From: Fragilaria radians
Lineage: Eukaryota; Bacillariophyta; Fragilariophyceae; Fragilariales; Fragilariaceae
Direction: 5' to 3'
NCBI GenBank assembly: GCA_900642245.1
Contig: CAAAJI010000766.1
Span: forward strand, 5,714-24,994
Length of the DNA: 19,281 bases
Positions 8,507 to 16,680 of the stretch are shown here, one piece after another; position 1 is the stretch's first letter, and each line of letters opens with the position of its first letter. Both the position numbers and the translations under genes were made by a program. The notes beneath the pieces were generated by a model. That model saw only the letters and a program-made list of their open reading frames with translations. It ran no database searches and had not been told where the DNA came from.

Positions 8507-10268
8507 TCGTATGCTATTCTGTTAAAATTCAATATTTCCTTGAAATTTTCGGATCTTTTCAGTAATCAAAATCATATTGGTGAAATCCAGATCAGTACGA
8601 ATTCTTGAATTTTTTTCCCTTGGAGATTATTTTAGCCATTTCTATGGCATGAGCGTAATGGTGCTTGCCATCAAAAAACGCTTTAATTTTATTAGCAATA
8701 GGGTCCAACAAATTGTGGAAATATTGCAACAAACATTAGAATTAAAGGTGAAAAACTTGATAAGAAACTCAAATTATGAAATTCTTTCAAAAGATACAGC
8801 TTGCTTGTTAGATTGAATGGTGGTTTCCTAATTAAATTTGAAATCTTAGATTATCAATGAAGGATGACATGAGTACAAGGTGTTGGAATTTACAGCTAAA
8901 TCATTTCGGTCAATGTTAAGGTAATGTATGAGGAATTTCAGCAAAAGTAAAATAATCAACTATGTTAAGGTGCATGAGCTAGGCTTCCGGTATAATAGTG
9001 TGCTTATGAAGTACCCAGTGCATTCATGGTTACTGTAGCTCTCTTCACTTCCAATAGCTTATCATGGTAGGTGCATGTAGCAGTCTGTGATATCTGTGAC
9101 TTTTGATGTAGCATTTGCAATGGAGAAATTTCTGGTTTCTGCTGTCAAATTAAAGATTTCGTTTCTGTTTAATTCTTTTACCTTGATGTGCAATTATTTG
9201 TTGCAAAACTCACACAATATACAGAAAAGAATTTTGTTCATTATGATGCTGAGTTGGGTGTTGCACATATGACTTAAAGATGGTCATATGCTGTTGTCAC
9301 TTGGCATTACTCCAATTACCAAAGCAGCCCATACCAAATGGGATTCATTGATTCTTGCTTACAAGGCCTCATGAACAACTTGAGCTGCAGTTGCATCTTA
9401 AATCAAGAAAGTTCAACTTCTTTTTGAGGCTGCATATTGAAATCGATGAAGCATGTTTGCCAAGTTTTATGACTGCTTCCACCTTCAGCTACATAGCTTC
9501 CATTTCTAATGAATAAATCACCATAGAGAAAGGGTGGAAGCAGTGTGTCTGACTCCGTTGAAAGATTATTTAGCAAGAAAAGTTCCCATAGGAGTAACTG
9601 AAAAGTCTGTTCCTTTGCTTATGAAGTCATCACTTTATTATGCTATTGAATGAATAGATGGTACATCAAAGGGAGTTTAATCAACATTGTTCACCAATGG
9701 CACAACAATTTACCCAGAATTACTCACCTTTATAATGATGCACAATTATTATATAACTTTAATAGGATCGTTTTGATGAATTTGCATAGGAAAAAAGTCA
9801 CAATCGCAATCCTTCCTGGACAATGATTTGTCAAAAGAAAGCACCTATATAAGTTCAACAAAGTTAGAGGATCAAAGGATCATGCATTGAATATATTTTT
9901 GTATCATTCCCTATAAACCATGAACAATACGTTTCGTGATCAGGGATTCTTTCTTTTTTCTTTACTGTACTAGTAGTTGGCGCTTGCTTTGCTACGCAAT
10001 TTTTGTAGGTTTAGTGACAACTGTTTAATCTGAATGCGAGGCATGATTTGTGTAGGGTTAGTGAAAACTGTTTAATCTGAATGAGAGGCATGAAAATTGT
10101 AATATTGAATCTTGTTTATTATTAAACAATAACTTCTGAATAAACAACATTGCGAACATTATGTTCATTTGATCCTGTGAGTATCTTAATCTTATCTGGA
10201 TACTTACCTCTTGACAAAGCATGCTCATTTTCTGAAAATTCATTTTCGTTTTTGTCGAGATTACATTT
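8507..10268. other. Gene-poor region upstream of the nuclease-ATPase fusion
   Basis: About 1.76 kb with no gene I can support. Short open stretches occur on both strands. On the plus strand, 9549-9776 reads like protein (LTPLKDYLARKVPIGV..., later TLFTNGTTIYPELL) but is broken by TGA at 9651 and TAA at 9678. On the minus strand, around 9290-9350, a short stretch reads ARINESHLVWAALVIG. Neither matches a family I recognise; they may be remnants of a mobile element or chance. The right end carries a tandem repeat and should contain the promoter of the gene at 10269. Confidence 0.45.
10005..10093. repeat. Two-copy tandem repeat, 47-bp period
   Basis: The 42-base unit at 10005-10046 recurs at 10052-10093 with three mismatches, so the period is 47 bp. 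Both copies contain CTGTTTAATCTGAATG followed by a GAGGCATGA core. The repeat ends about 175 bp before the ATG of the nuclease-ATPase gene, within its probable promoter or 5' UTR. A recent local duplication is the simplest reading; a regulatory role is only a possibility. Confidence 0.85.
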
Positions 10269-13200
10269 ATGCCGAAGAGTATTGCAGCCTCCTTTCTCAT
10301 GATGATTTCGATTCAACGTGCAAGACAGACTGCAACTGCATTTGCATCTGGACACTTTACCCGAATGGGTGTAAGGAGGAATACGGTCATATCCATGAAA
10401 GCCTTTCAAATCGGCGAGAGTGTAGAGATTGTAACCGATGAAGGCTCCGTCATCACAGGTAAAGTGCATGAAGTAAGAGGGTCTGGTTGGTACTCTATTC
10501 AACTGCCGTCTAGACGGATAGATGACGATTCATTCCAATATCAAACGATTCGTGGAACATACATCCGACGATCTTTGGCGACGACTACAATCCAAAGCGA
10601 CAAACTTTTCATGACTGATAATGGAAACGTGGAGAAAGATGCAGACTCAACCTCCTCAATACTGCTACCACCACCTCCTTCAATTATTGATCTAGATGAG
10701 CTTTTGCAATCATCGGATTCCGTTATAAGACCTGAAAATCTTCGATTCCTCAATCAAGTCAAGCATCACGCTGCATTTACGAAATGGATTATGTTTACAG
10801 ATCTTCACTGCTCTCCCTCTTCCTTAGATACATGCTTGCAAGTTTTAGACTTTGTACATGGGGAGGCAGTGCGGCGGAATGCTGGAATTCTTTTCCTGGG
10901 TGATTGGTGGCACCATCGGGGGACTTTACGTGTCGACATGTTAAACTCGATCCTTGAAACTCTAGCATCCTGGACGCAGCCAATGGTTATGATCCCCGGG
11001 AATCACGATCAAGTAACTCTCGGAGGATCCAATCACGGGCTAACACCCCTTCAAAATGCCTATACTTGTCCTGACAGTAATATCCCGGGACCTCTTATCT
11101 TTTCTCACCCGACGATCTTCTGCGGCGCTTTATTTGTTCCACACATCCGCGACAATGCCACCCTGGAAACCGTCTTACAAAGTCTTTTGGCAATAAACAT
11201 TGCAAAAGCTATCTTTTGCCATGCAGATGTTACCGGAGCTAGTATGAACGATCGGATTATCTCTCAGGGTGGAGTCTTACCCAAATACTTCCCTGCTGGA
11301 AAGCCTATATATTCGGGACACTTTCACAAACCCCATACAGTATCAACAGCTGACATAACGATTGAATATATCGGATCACCCTATGAAGTCAGCTTTTCAG
11401 AGGCACATCAAGAAAAGCAAATTCTAGTCCTTGATACAAATCAGAATTGGGCAGTAACAGAACGTATTCCATTGGATATAGGTCAAAAGCATTTTAAAGC
11501 TGAATCAATTGAAGAGTTTATTCACCTACAAGAAAAAGTTAAAGACGGTGATCGTGTAATTTTATCCCTAAAATCTGAAGTTCTCCTAGATCTGAGGAGA
11601 AACGAGGAAATCAGCGATAGCTTTAAGTTGGAAATGGAGGTGGACAAATTACGAAAAGTGGGGGCATCGGTCGAAATTAGGGAAGTTAAGACAATACCAA
11701 TCCGTCCTATCAGTAACAATAAACTTCATAAGGATACACAAAAAATGGAGGATATGTCTCCTTCGTCCACACTTTCTTCCTATTTGGACGAAGAAGTTAG
11801 TAGAGGATCTATATCCGTCGAAACAGCAAAAGAATTGCTGCGCAGTGGCATGGATTTATTAGGTTCAGTTGAGGTATCGAGAGAGGCTCAAATAGCGAAT
11901 TCGTTGGTTGATATAGAGTTCACATCCGTCTCGTTGGAAGGTTTCGGACCATTTAAGGATCCTGTGACTTACCCATTGGCGAGTCGTGGTCTAGTCCTTC
12001 TACGTGGTTCCAATCAAGATGGTGGATCCGATTCTAACGGAACAGGGAAAACCACTCTTGCCATGGCAACGCTATGGGGATTGACGGGAAGCGTCGATCC
12101 TCGTCTAGTAAGTGATTCCAAGGTTGCAGATGTAGTTACCGATGGCTGTAAGTATAGCAAGGTAATTATAAAAGGAATTTTGAATGGGAAGGACTTTCAT
12201 GTGGTACGCACCAAGACAACCTCCAAGAGTGGTCTCAACTTTTATCTTGGTGGAAAGGACTTTACTGCCCAATCAGCGCGAGACACCCAATCGGTAATCG
12301 AGGAAACTCTGGGGATTAACCTACAAGTGTTGTCACGAACGGTATTTCAAGGTCAGCATGCTGTTAATGGTCTCCTTGAAGCGACGGATGCGAAGTTGAA
12401 AGAGGAGATGGGATTCATAGTTCCACTTACCATATGGCAACATGCCTCGAATGTTGCACGCGCTTATTCCAGAGATGCAAACAAAATTGCTACGGAACTA
12501 AATGGTATGATTAAACTTCGTGATCAGGATGTATGTCGTCTGCAAGAGAAAAGGGATGAAGCGCTGCGAATCATCCAGTCAAAAAAAATAGAACTTGATT
12601 TCAAGAATCAAACGGCACATAAAGTCTATTCTCCTCAATCGAACCACCTTAGCGATGTTGCATCTATACAAAATGAGTTGATGGTGTATGATAAAGAAAT
12701 TTCAGAACTTCAGATTGTGCTTCAGGAACAAAAACAAGAGAAAGAAAGGGAGTTACGAGATTTGATGGAATCTGTAAATCTGAAGACAAACTTAAACGAC
12801 GATGCTAAGAAAGATTATCTGAAAAGCAAATTCAATCTAGAGATTACATCGTCAAATTTAAAGTCAGCGAATGATAACTTGAAAAATATAGAGTTGAAAT
12901 GGAATGTCGATCTATCGTCCGAAAATACTCCGACTCTAGATATTGTTAAATGTCCAACTTGTCAACAAAGTCTATTTGATAAAGGAGTTGCTTCACATGT
13001 ATATGTGCGACAAGTCTTCGAGAACGATGTCAAAACAGTAATTCTGAATGTCAACAATGCACAAGACGCCAATGCCGAGGCAACGCAAAACTTTTCAAAA
13101 GCTTGTGAAACTTTGAAATCTTCTGAACATCAATTGTCGGTTGCGGTAAAGGACGTTGAAGAAGCCCAGGTTCATTTAAGGGAAATAATATTGAGTATAG

Positions 13201-14015
13201 AAAGAAAACTTGATGACGCTAGGAGTCGTCATGCTCACCTATCATCTCAGCTTCAAAATTCGCTTTCCAATTTGAAGACGGATTCTGAAACACAAGCCAT
13301 TAAATCATCATTAGAGATAGAGAGAAAATTTCTTGAATTTGAAGAAAATAAATATTCTCAATTGAACGACGATGTTGAGGACGCTGAAAAAGCATTGATG
13401 ACTTTGAAGAAACATCAAGAGACTGAGCTTTCCAAGGCCTCCACATTTTCTCGCCTCTCAGAAGTTTTTGGAGGCAAAGGCATACAAAATTTTGTAATGC
13501 AGAATGCCATTGATGCTTTGCAAGCCTTATCGCAGGCTTATTTAGATGAATTGAGTGATGGTTCTCTTAGGCTGTTGATTCGACTTGATACAAGCGACAA
13601 GATAGAGAGACGTGCCCTTGTACGACTACCAAACGGAGAATTTTTAGAAAGACCATTATCTTCTCTTTCTGGTGGTCAGTGGCGGCGATGTTCTCTTGCC
13701 TTACACTTTGGCTTTCTGGATCTGATCTCAAGAAAAGGTCGACTTCGCTCGTCATTGTTGGTGATGGATGAACCTTTGACACACTTGGACCGAAACGGCA
13801 GGAATCAGCTTGGTTTGCTCCTTCGCAAAATTCTGGATTGTGACTCTCAAATTGGTGGCTTAGCAAGACATGGGATCTCGGTAGGGACTATAATCCTTAT
13901 TTTACAAGATCTTGCTGCGGAAGAACTAGAGGAAGCTTTCGACCAAATTGATGAAGTTGTGAAACAGAAAGGCTATAGTGCAGTTATCCTCGATGAGAAA
14001 GACGAAGGGTCTTAG
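10269..14015 (+). CDS. Single-chain SbcD/Mre11-like nuclease fused to SbcC/Rad50-like ATPase
   Basis: A 1248-residue protein joining both halves of the Mre11-Rad50/SbcCD DNA-end-processing machine. Residues 1-42 look like a targeting peptide (basic, Ala/Ser/Thr-rich, with TATAFASG resembling the diatom ASAF motif). Residues 45-105 look like a small beta-barrel. The nuclease domain (about 172-480) shows the metallophosphoesterase motifs DLH (178-180), GDWWH (211-215), GNHD (244-247), CHAD with His318, and GHFH (350-353). The ATPase has Walker A SNGTGKTT (589-596), Q-loop VFQGQ with Gln694, coiled coil about 735-890, a CPTC zinc hook (895-898), returning coil about 915-1060, signature LSGGQ (1133-1137), Walker B LLVMDEP (1163-1169) and D-loop HLD (1172-1174). 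The arms are about 150-160 residues each, far shorter than eukaryotic Rad50. In prokaryotes and eukaryotes the two halves are normally separate proteins; I infer intramolecular assembly with plastid or mitochondrial DNA repair as the likely role. Targeting is less certain than the domains. Confidence 0.93.
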   Translation: MPKSIAASFLMMISIQRARQTATAFASGHFTRMGVRRNTVISMKAFQIGESVEIVTDEGSVITGKVHEVRGSGWYSIQLPSRRIDDDSFQYQTIRGTYIRRSLATTTIQSDKLFMTDNGNVEKDADSTSSILLPPPPSIIDLDELLQSSDSVIRPENLRFLNQVKHHAAFTKWIMFTDLHCSPSSLDTCLQVLDFVHGEAVRRNAGILFLGDWWHHRGTLRVDMLNSILETLASWTQPMVMIPGNHDQVTLGGSNHGLTPLQNAYTCPDSNIPGPLIFSHPTIFCGALFVPHIRDNATLETVLQSLLAINIAKAIFCHADVTGASMNDRIISQGGVLPKYFPAGKPIYSGHFHKPHTVSTADITIEYIGSPYEVSFSEAHQEKQILVLDTNQNWAVTERIPLDIGQKHFKAESIEEFIHLQEKVKDGDRVILSLKSEVLLDLRRNEEISDSFKLEMEVDKLRKVGASVEIREVKTIPIRPISNNKLHKDTQKMEDMSPSSTLSSYLDEEVSRGSISVETAKELLRSGMDLLGSVEVSREAQIANSLVDIEFTSVSLEGFGPFKDPVTYPLASRGLVLLRGSNQDGGSDSNGTGKTTLAMATLWGLTGSVDPRLVSDSKVADVVTDGCKYSKVIIKGILNGKDFHVVRTKTTSKSGLNFYLGGKDFTAQSARDTQSVIEETLGINLQVLSRTVFQGQHAVNGLLEATDAKLKEEMGFIVPLTIWQHASNVARAYSRDANKIATELNGMIKLRDQDVCRLQEKRDEALRIIQSKKIELDFKNQTAHKVYSPQSNHLSDVASIQNELMVYDKEISELQIVLQEQKQEKERELRDLMESVNLKTNLNDDAKKDYLKSKFNLEITSSNLKSANDNLKNIELKWNVDLSSENTPTLDIVKCPTCQQSLFDKGVASHVYVRQVFENDVKTVILNVNNAQDANAEATQNFSKACETLKSSEHQLSVAVKDVEEAQVHLREIILSIERKLDDARSRHAHLSSQLQNSLSNLKTDSETQAIKSSLEIERKFLEFEENKYSQLNDDVEDAEKALMTLKKHQETELSKASTFSRLSEVFGGKGIQNFVMQNAIDALQALSQAYLDELSDGSLRLLIRLDTSDKIERRALVRLPNGEFLERPLSSLSGGQWRRCSLALHFGFLDLISRKGRLRSSLLVMDEPLTHLDRNGRNQLGLLLRKILDCDSQIGGLARHGISVGTIILILQDLAAEELEEAFDQIDEVVKQKGYSAVILDEKDEGS

Positions 14016-14062
14016 ATTTCTCAACCCTTTGATCATGAGCTATTAATGTTGGACAATAAGTT

Positions 14063-16534
14063 TTAGTTACAGTAGGATCCAATTTGTGACACCCATTGAT
14101 ATGTGTCGATATTGCAATCGCCTTTCCTTATTGGTTGCTTAGCTCCCTGAGCGGACGACAGCAGTTCACCAGCTAGGGTTATGGGAATAGAATCACATAC
14201 ATTATTCTCGAAGCGACGGGTGGTCCTGCCTTTAGATTGAATTTTCACCACATCACTGGCGTAGTTGAAAGCAATACCAGTGGCAGATGAGTGCGTCCCA
14301 TTACTTGCCACCACCAAGACAATTTTTTGGGATTGAGGAGGAACATCGGAGACATCTCCAGACTCACCATGCAGTATTAGCTGTCCCTTAGAAAGCTTCA
14401 AGCAAATTCGAAGTGACAGAATGTAATCCTTTGATGCATTGATCGCAAGGAAGTAGAGGCATCGATCACCGTGGACACAAACTAAAATAGAATTTTCAGC
14501 CACTAAATAGAAAAGTTTACGCTCATCCTTTAGAAGGTGCTTGTGTAAGTGACAAACAGGTCCTTCAGTTCTGATTGGAAAGGTTTCCAGCGTGAGAATT
14601 TTCATAGGCTTTGCGCTGTAAGAAGTTATCCTAAAATGGGATTCCTTTTTTGTTGAAAGTGAAAAAGGAATTACAACATATTCATTTGTAGGCTCCAAAA
14701 ATAATTCAACAGTAGAAATACGAATCATACCAGAAATTACAATATCTGCTGTTTCCCAAACCTCAGATCCCGATTTTCTCTTTAGGATAATTATGGACGA
14801 GTCCGTGTACCAATATGTTGATTTGGTATTTGCGCGTTTTTTGGGTTGAATGATCGAAATAAAGGCATAAGATGACTCCTGAACAAGGAGGCGATATAAG
14901 CTTCGTGAGGATTGTATCAAATCTTGGTGGTCTGGTAAGAAACATCCATCTACAGAAGTATGAGTCCAACCTTTCCGACACTTGACTATGTCCATGTGAT
15001 GAAACCGTTGGAGCATATCATGGTAGGACATGAAAAATGTTCCATCACCCTTTGCGAATGCTTTCTTTCCTAAACGCTTTCGTAAGGCACTAGTCCATTG
15101 GCAACTATTGACGCTCCATTCTCCCTGCCATTCTTTTTTGCCCCAAGGATTCCGTATCTGCACGAGCCGAATGGTTGTCTTTTGCTTCTTAATCACTGGT
15201 GAATTATCCAAAAACATTTTGATTGATTGTTGTTCTCCAATAACCATTTCATTAAATTCAATTACATCCAATACACTGTATGCATGGCCTGCCACAAGTC
15301 CATCTCCTCCTTTGCTGGTTGCTACACCCATCAAAAAACCAGCTTCATGGCTAGATAATAATCTTGTCCATAGGTCGTCCTGATCCCAAATGTTTCCATC
15401 AAAGACAAGTGTTTCCGTGGGAGCACCAGTCAAGTCTTGAAAGGCTTCTTGAATGAAACCACCACTTAGGTGTTCATACGATCCGTGGGCTTTGGCATAA
15501 GCCTTTTCGATCAGGGCTGCCCAAAGTTGACATTGCGGAATTGCACAAAACGCAGTTTGAAAAGCTGTTGCTGCTTTAGTGCGTTTCTCATCTTTTGATA
15601 AAATACTTCCAGTATTCCGTAATGGATCCACGATTCGATCACCATAGACAACGGGAAAGTGAGAATCCACCAAAGTTGGTCTCCATTGCCCATCGAGGCA
15701 TAAGTTGATTTGGTAACAACTATTCGCATTAAGATTCTGATGTGGCAACAGGTGATGAATTAAATAAGCTTTTTCAGCAATGACTGCCAATGCTGAAAGG
15801 AACCAGCAGTTACCAACTGCCCCTTGTCTCACGTCATTGGGAGAAAAATCATTCTGTACTAACACATGACCTGTGTTTAATCCAAAAAACTCCCATGTCA
15901 TGAGAGAGTATCTTGTTGTATAAATTGCTCCTCTGGAGCCTTGCTTATCATCCCATTGAAAGAATTTACATGCTGTTTGTTTGGAATAATTCGATTGTCG
16001 TTGACGTAACTTTCCACAACACAAATAAAAGCGACCAAAGTTAGGACCAACCGATTGCACTGATTTCGCTGCAGCCGGTACGCCGCAAGCACATTTAATC
16101 AGCTTACTATCAGAAGGGGAAGACTGACACCGGCCGTCCAAGGATGACTGATTTGGTGGGAAATCGGGATCGACAAATCGTCCAATGTTAGATAACTTTG
16201 ACATACAGGAATGCCAAGCTTGAGATAACTGAGCTTTTGGGACATCTTCTTCCGTTTTCAAAAGAGAATTTTCAAGGGAATCTTCTTGACACAATACCAT
16301 GGTTTTTCGCTTGCTAGAGATCAAAGGCACTGCTTGAGCTTCCAAAGCTTCTGTTATGGCGTTTTGTACATTGTAATTACACGTTTGTAACCACAGTCGA
16401 GCATATATTCGATCTCTTGAACCAGAAAATTCCATAAAGGTACGAATCGATATTTCTTTTTCTAAATCTTCATAGCAGGTATCATCATTCTTATCATCAT
16501 CATCGATAATTTGTATCGGCGCAGTCTGGGACAT
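14063..16534 (-). CDS. Calpain-type cysteine protease with UBA-like region and GRF zinc finger
   Basis: An 823-residue predicted papain-fold protease (CysPc). From the ATG at 16534, an acidic N-terminus (DDDDKNDD) is followed by a UBA-like helical region at about 32-66 (FMEFSGS...ALEA). A GRF-type zinc finger lies at about 144-195: CACG, PNFGRFYLCC and CKFFQW. The calpain core follows, with the complete triad: Cys243 in QGAVGNCWFLSA, His417 in AGHAYSV and Asn462 in IRNPWGKKEW. The core ends near the family's GTFFMSYHDML and F..MDIVKC patches. The C-terminal ~300 residues look like beta-sandwich (C2-like/calpain III) modules. No EF-hands are visible. Calpains make limited, often calcium-dependent cuts. 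The UBA-like part suggests ubiquitin binding, and GRF fingers commonly bind nucleic acid. The 11-codon extension to a TTG at 16567 is rejected. Its stop lies 47 bp from that of the convergent nuclease-ATPase gene, so the 3' UTRs probably overlap. Confidence 0.9.
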   Translation of the reverse strand: MSQTAPIQIIDDDDKNDDTCYEDLEKEISIRTFMEFSGSRDRIYARLWLQTCNYNVQNAITEALEAQAVPLISSKRKTMVLCQEDSLENSLLKTEEDVPKAQLSQAWHSCMSKLSNIGRFVDPDFPPNQSSLDGRCQSSPSDSKLIKCACGVPAAAKSVQSVGPNFGRFYLCCGKLRQRQSNYSKQTACKFFQWDDKQGSRGAIYTTRYSLMTWEFFGLNTGHVLVQNDFSPNDVRQGAVGNCWFLSALAVIAEKAYLIHHLLPHQNLNANSCYQINLCLDGQWRPTLVDSHFPVVYGDRIVDPLRNTGSILSKDEKRTKAATAFQTAFCAIPQCQLWAALIEKAYAKAHGSYEHLSGGFIQEAFQDLTGAPTETLVFDGNIWDQDDLWTRLLSSHEAGFLMGVATSKGGDGLVAGHAYSVLDVIEFNEMVIGEQQSIKMFLDNSPVIKKQKTTIRLVQIRNPWGKKEWQGEWSVNSCQWTSALRKRLGKKAFAKGDGTFFMSYHDMLQRFHHMDIVKCRKGWTHTSVDGCFLPDHQDLIQSSRSLYRLLVQESSYAFISIIQPKKRANTKSTYWYTDSSIIILKRKSGSEVWETADIVISGMIRISTVELFLEPTNEYVVIPFSLSTKKESHFRITSYSAKPMKILTLETFPIRTEGPVCHLHKHLLKDERKLFYLVAENSILVCVHGDRCLYFLAINASKDYILSLRICLKLSKGQLILHGESGDVSDVPPQSQKIVLVVASNGTHSSATGIAFNYASDVVKIQSKGRTTRRFENNVCDSIPITLAGELLSSAQGAKQPIRKGDCNIDTYQWVSQIGSYCN

Positions 16535-16680
16535 AGATGATGCAGGGGTTAATTTATAAGAAAGCAACTAAATTACATTGCGAGAACCAAAATCCCAGGT
16601 TTGCCATGCTTGAGGCCATATCCTTATCTCTAATGACTAATGAAATTCTCAAGTTAATGTTGCATTAACTAATTTTTCCC
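16535..16680. promoter_or_regulatory. Probable promoter/5' UTR of the calpain gene
   Basis: Short AT-rich stretch between the calpain ATG (minus strand) and the retroelement remnants. No specific element is recognised; the role is inferred from position. The element debris so close upstream means it may have contributed regulatory sequence. Confidence 0.3.

Noticed and set aside
8577..8816. 79-codon forward frame in the gene-poor region
   Set aside because: Low-complexity AT-driven composition and no motif or neighbour support.
9961..10004. Short GC-richer inverted-repeat-like segment considered as a small RNA or tRNA
   Set aside because: The possible stem is only about five base pairs with a bulge, and no cloverleaf or snRNA motif can be built.
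10058..10502. Minus-strand frames overlapping the start of the fusion gene
   Set aside because: Shadow of the coding strand and its leader; Cys/His-rich look is an accident of codon composition, with no coherent motif.
13567..13866. 99-codon minus-strand frame inside the ATPase domain
   Set aside because: Antisense shadow of the highly conserved signature and Walker B region.
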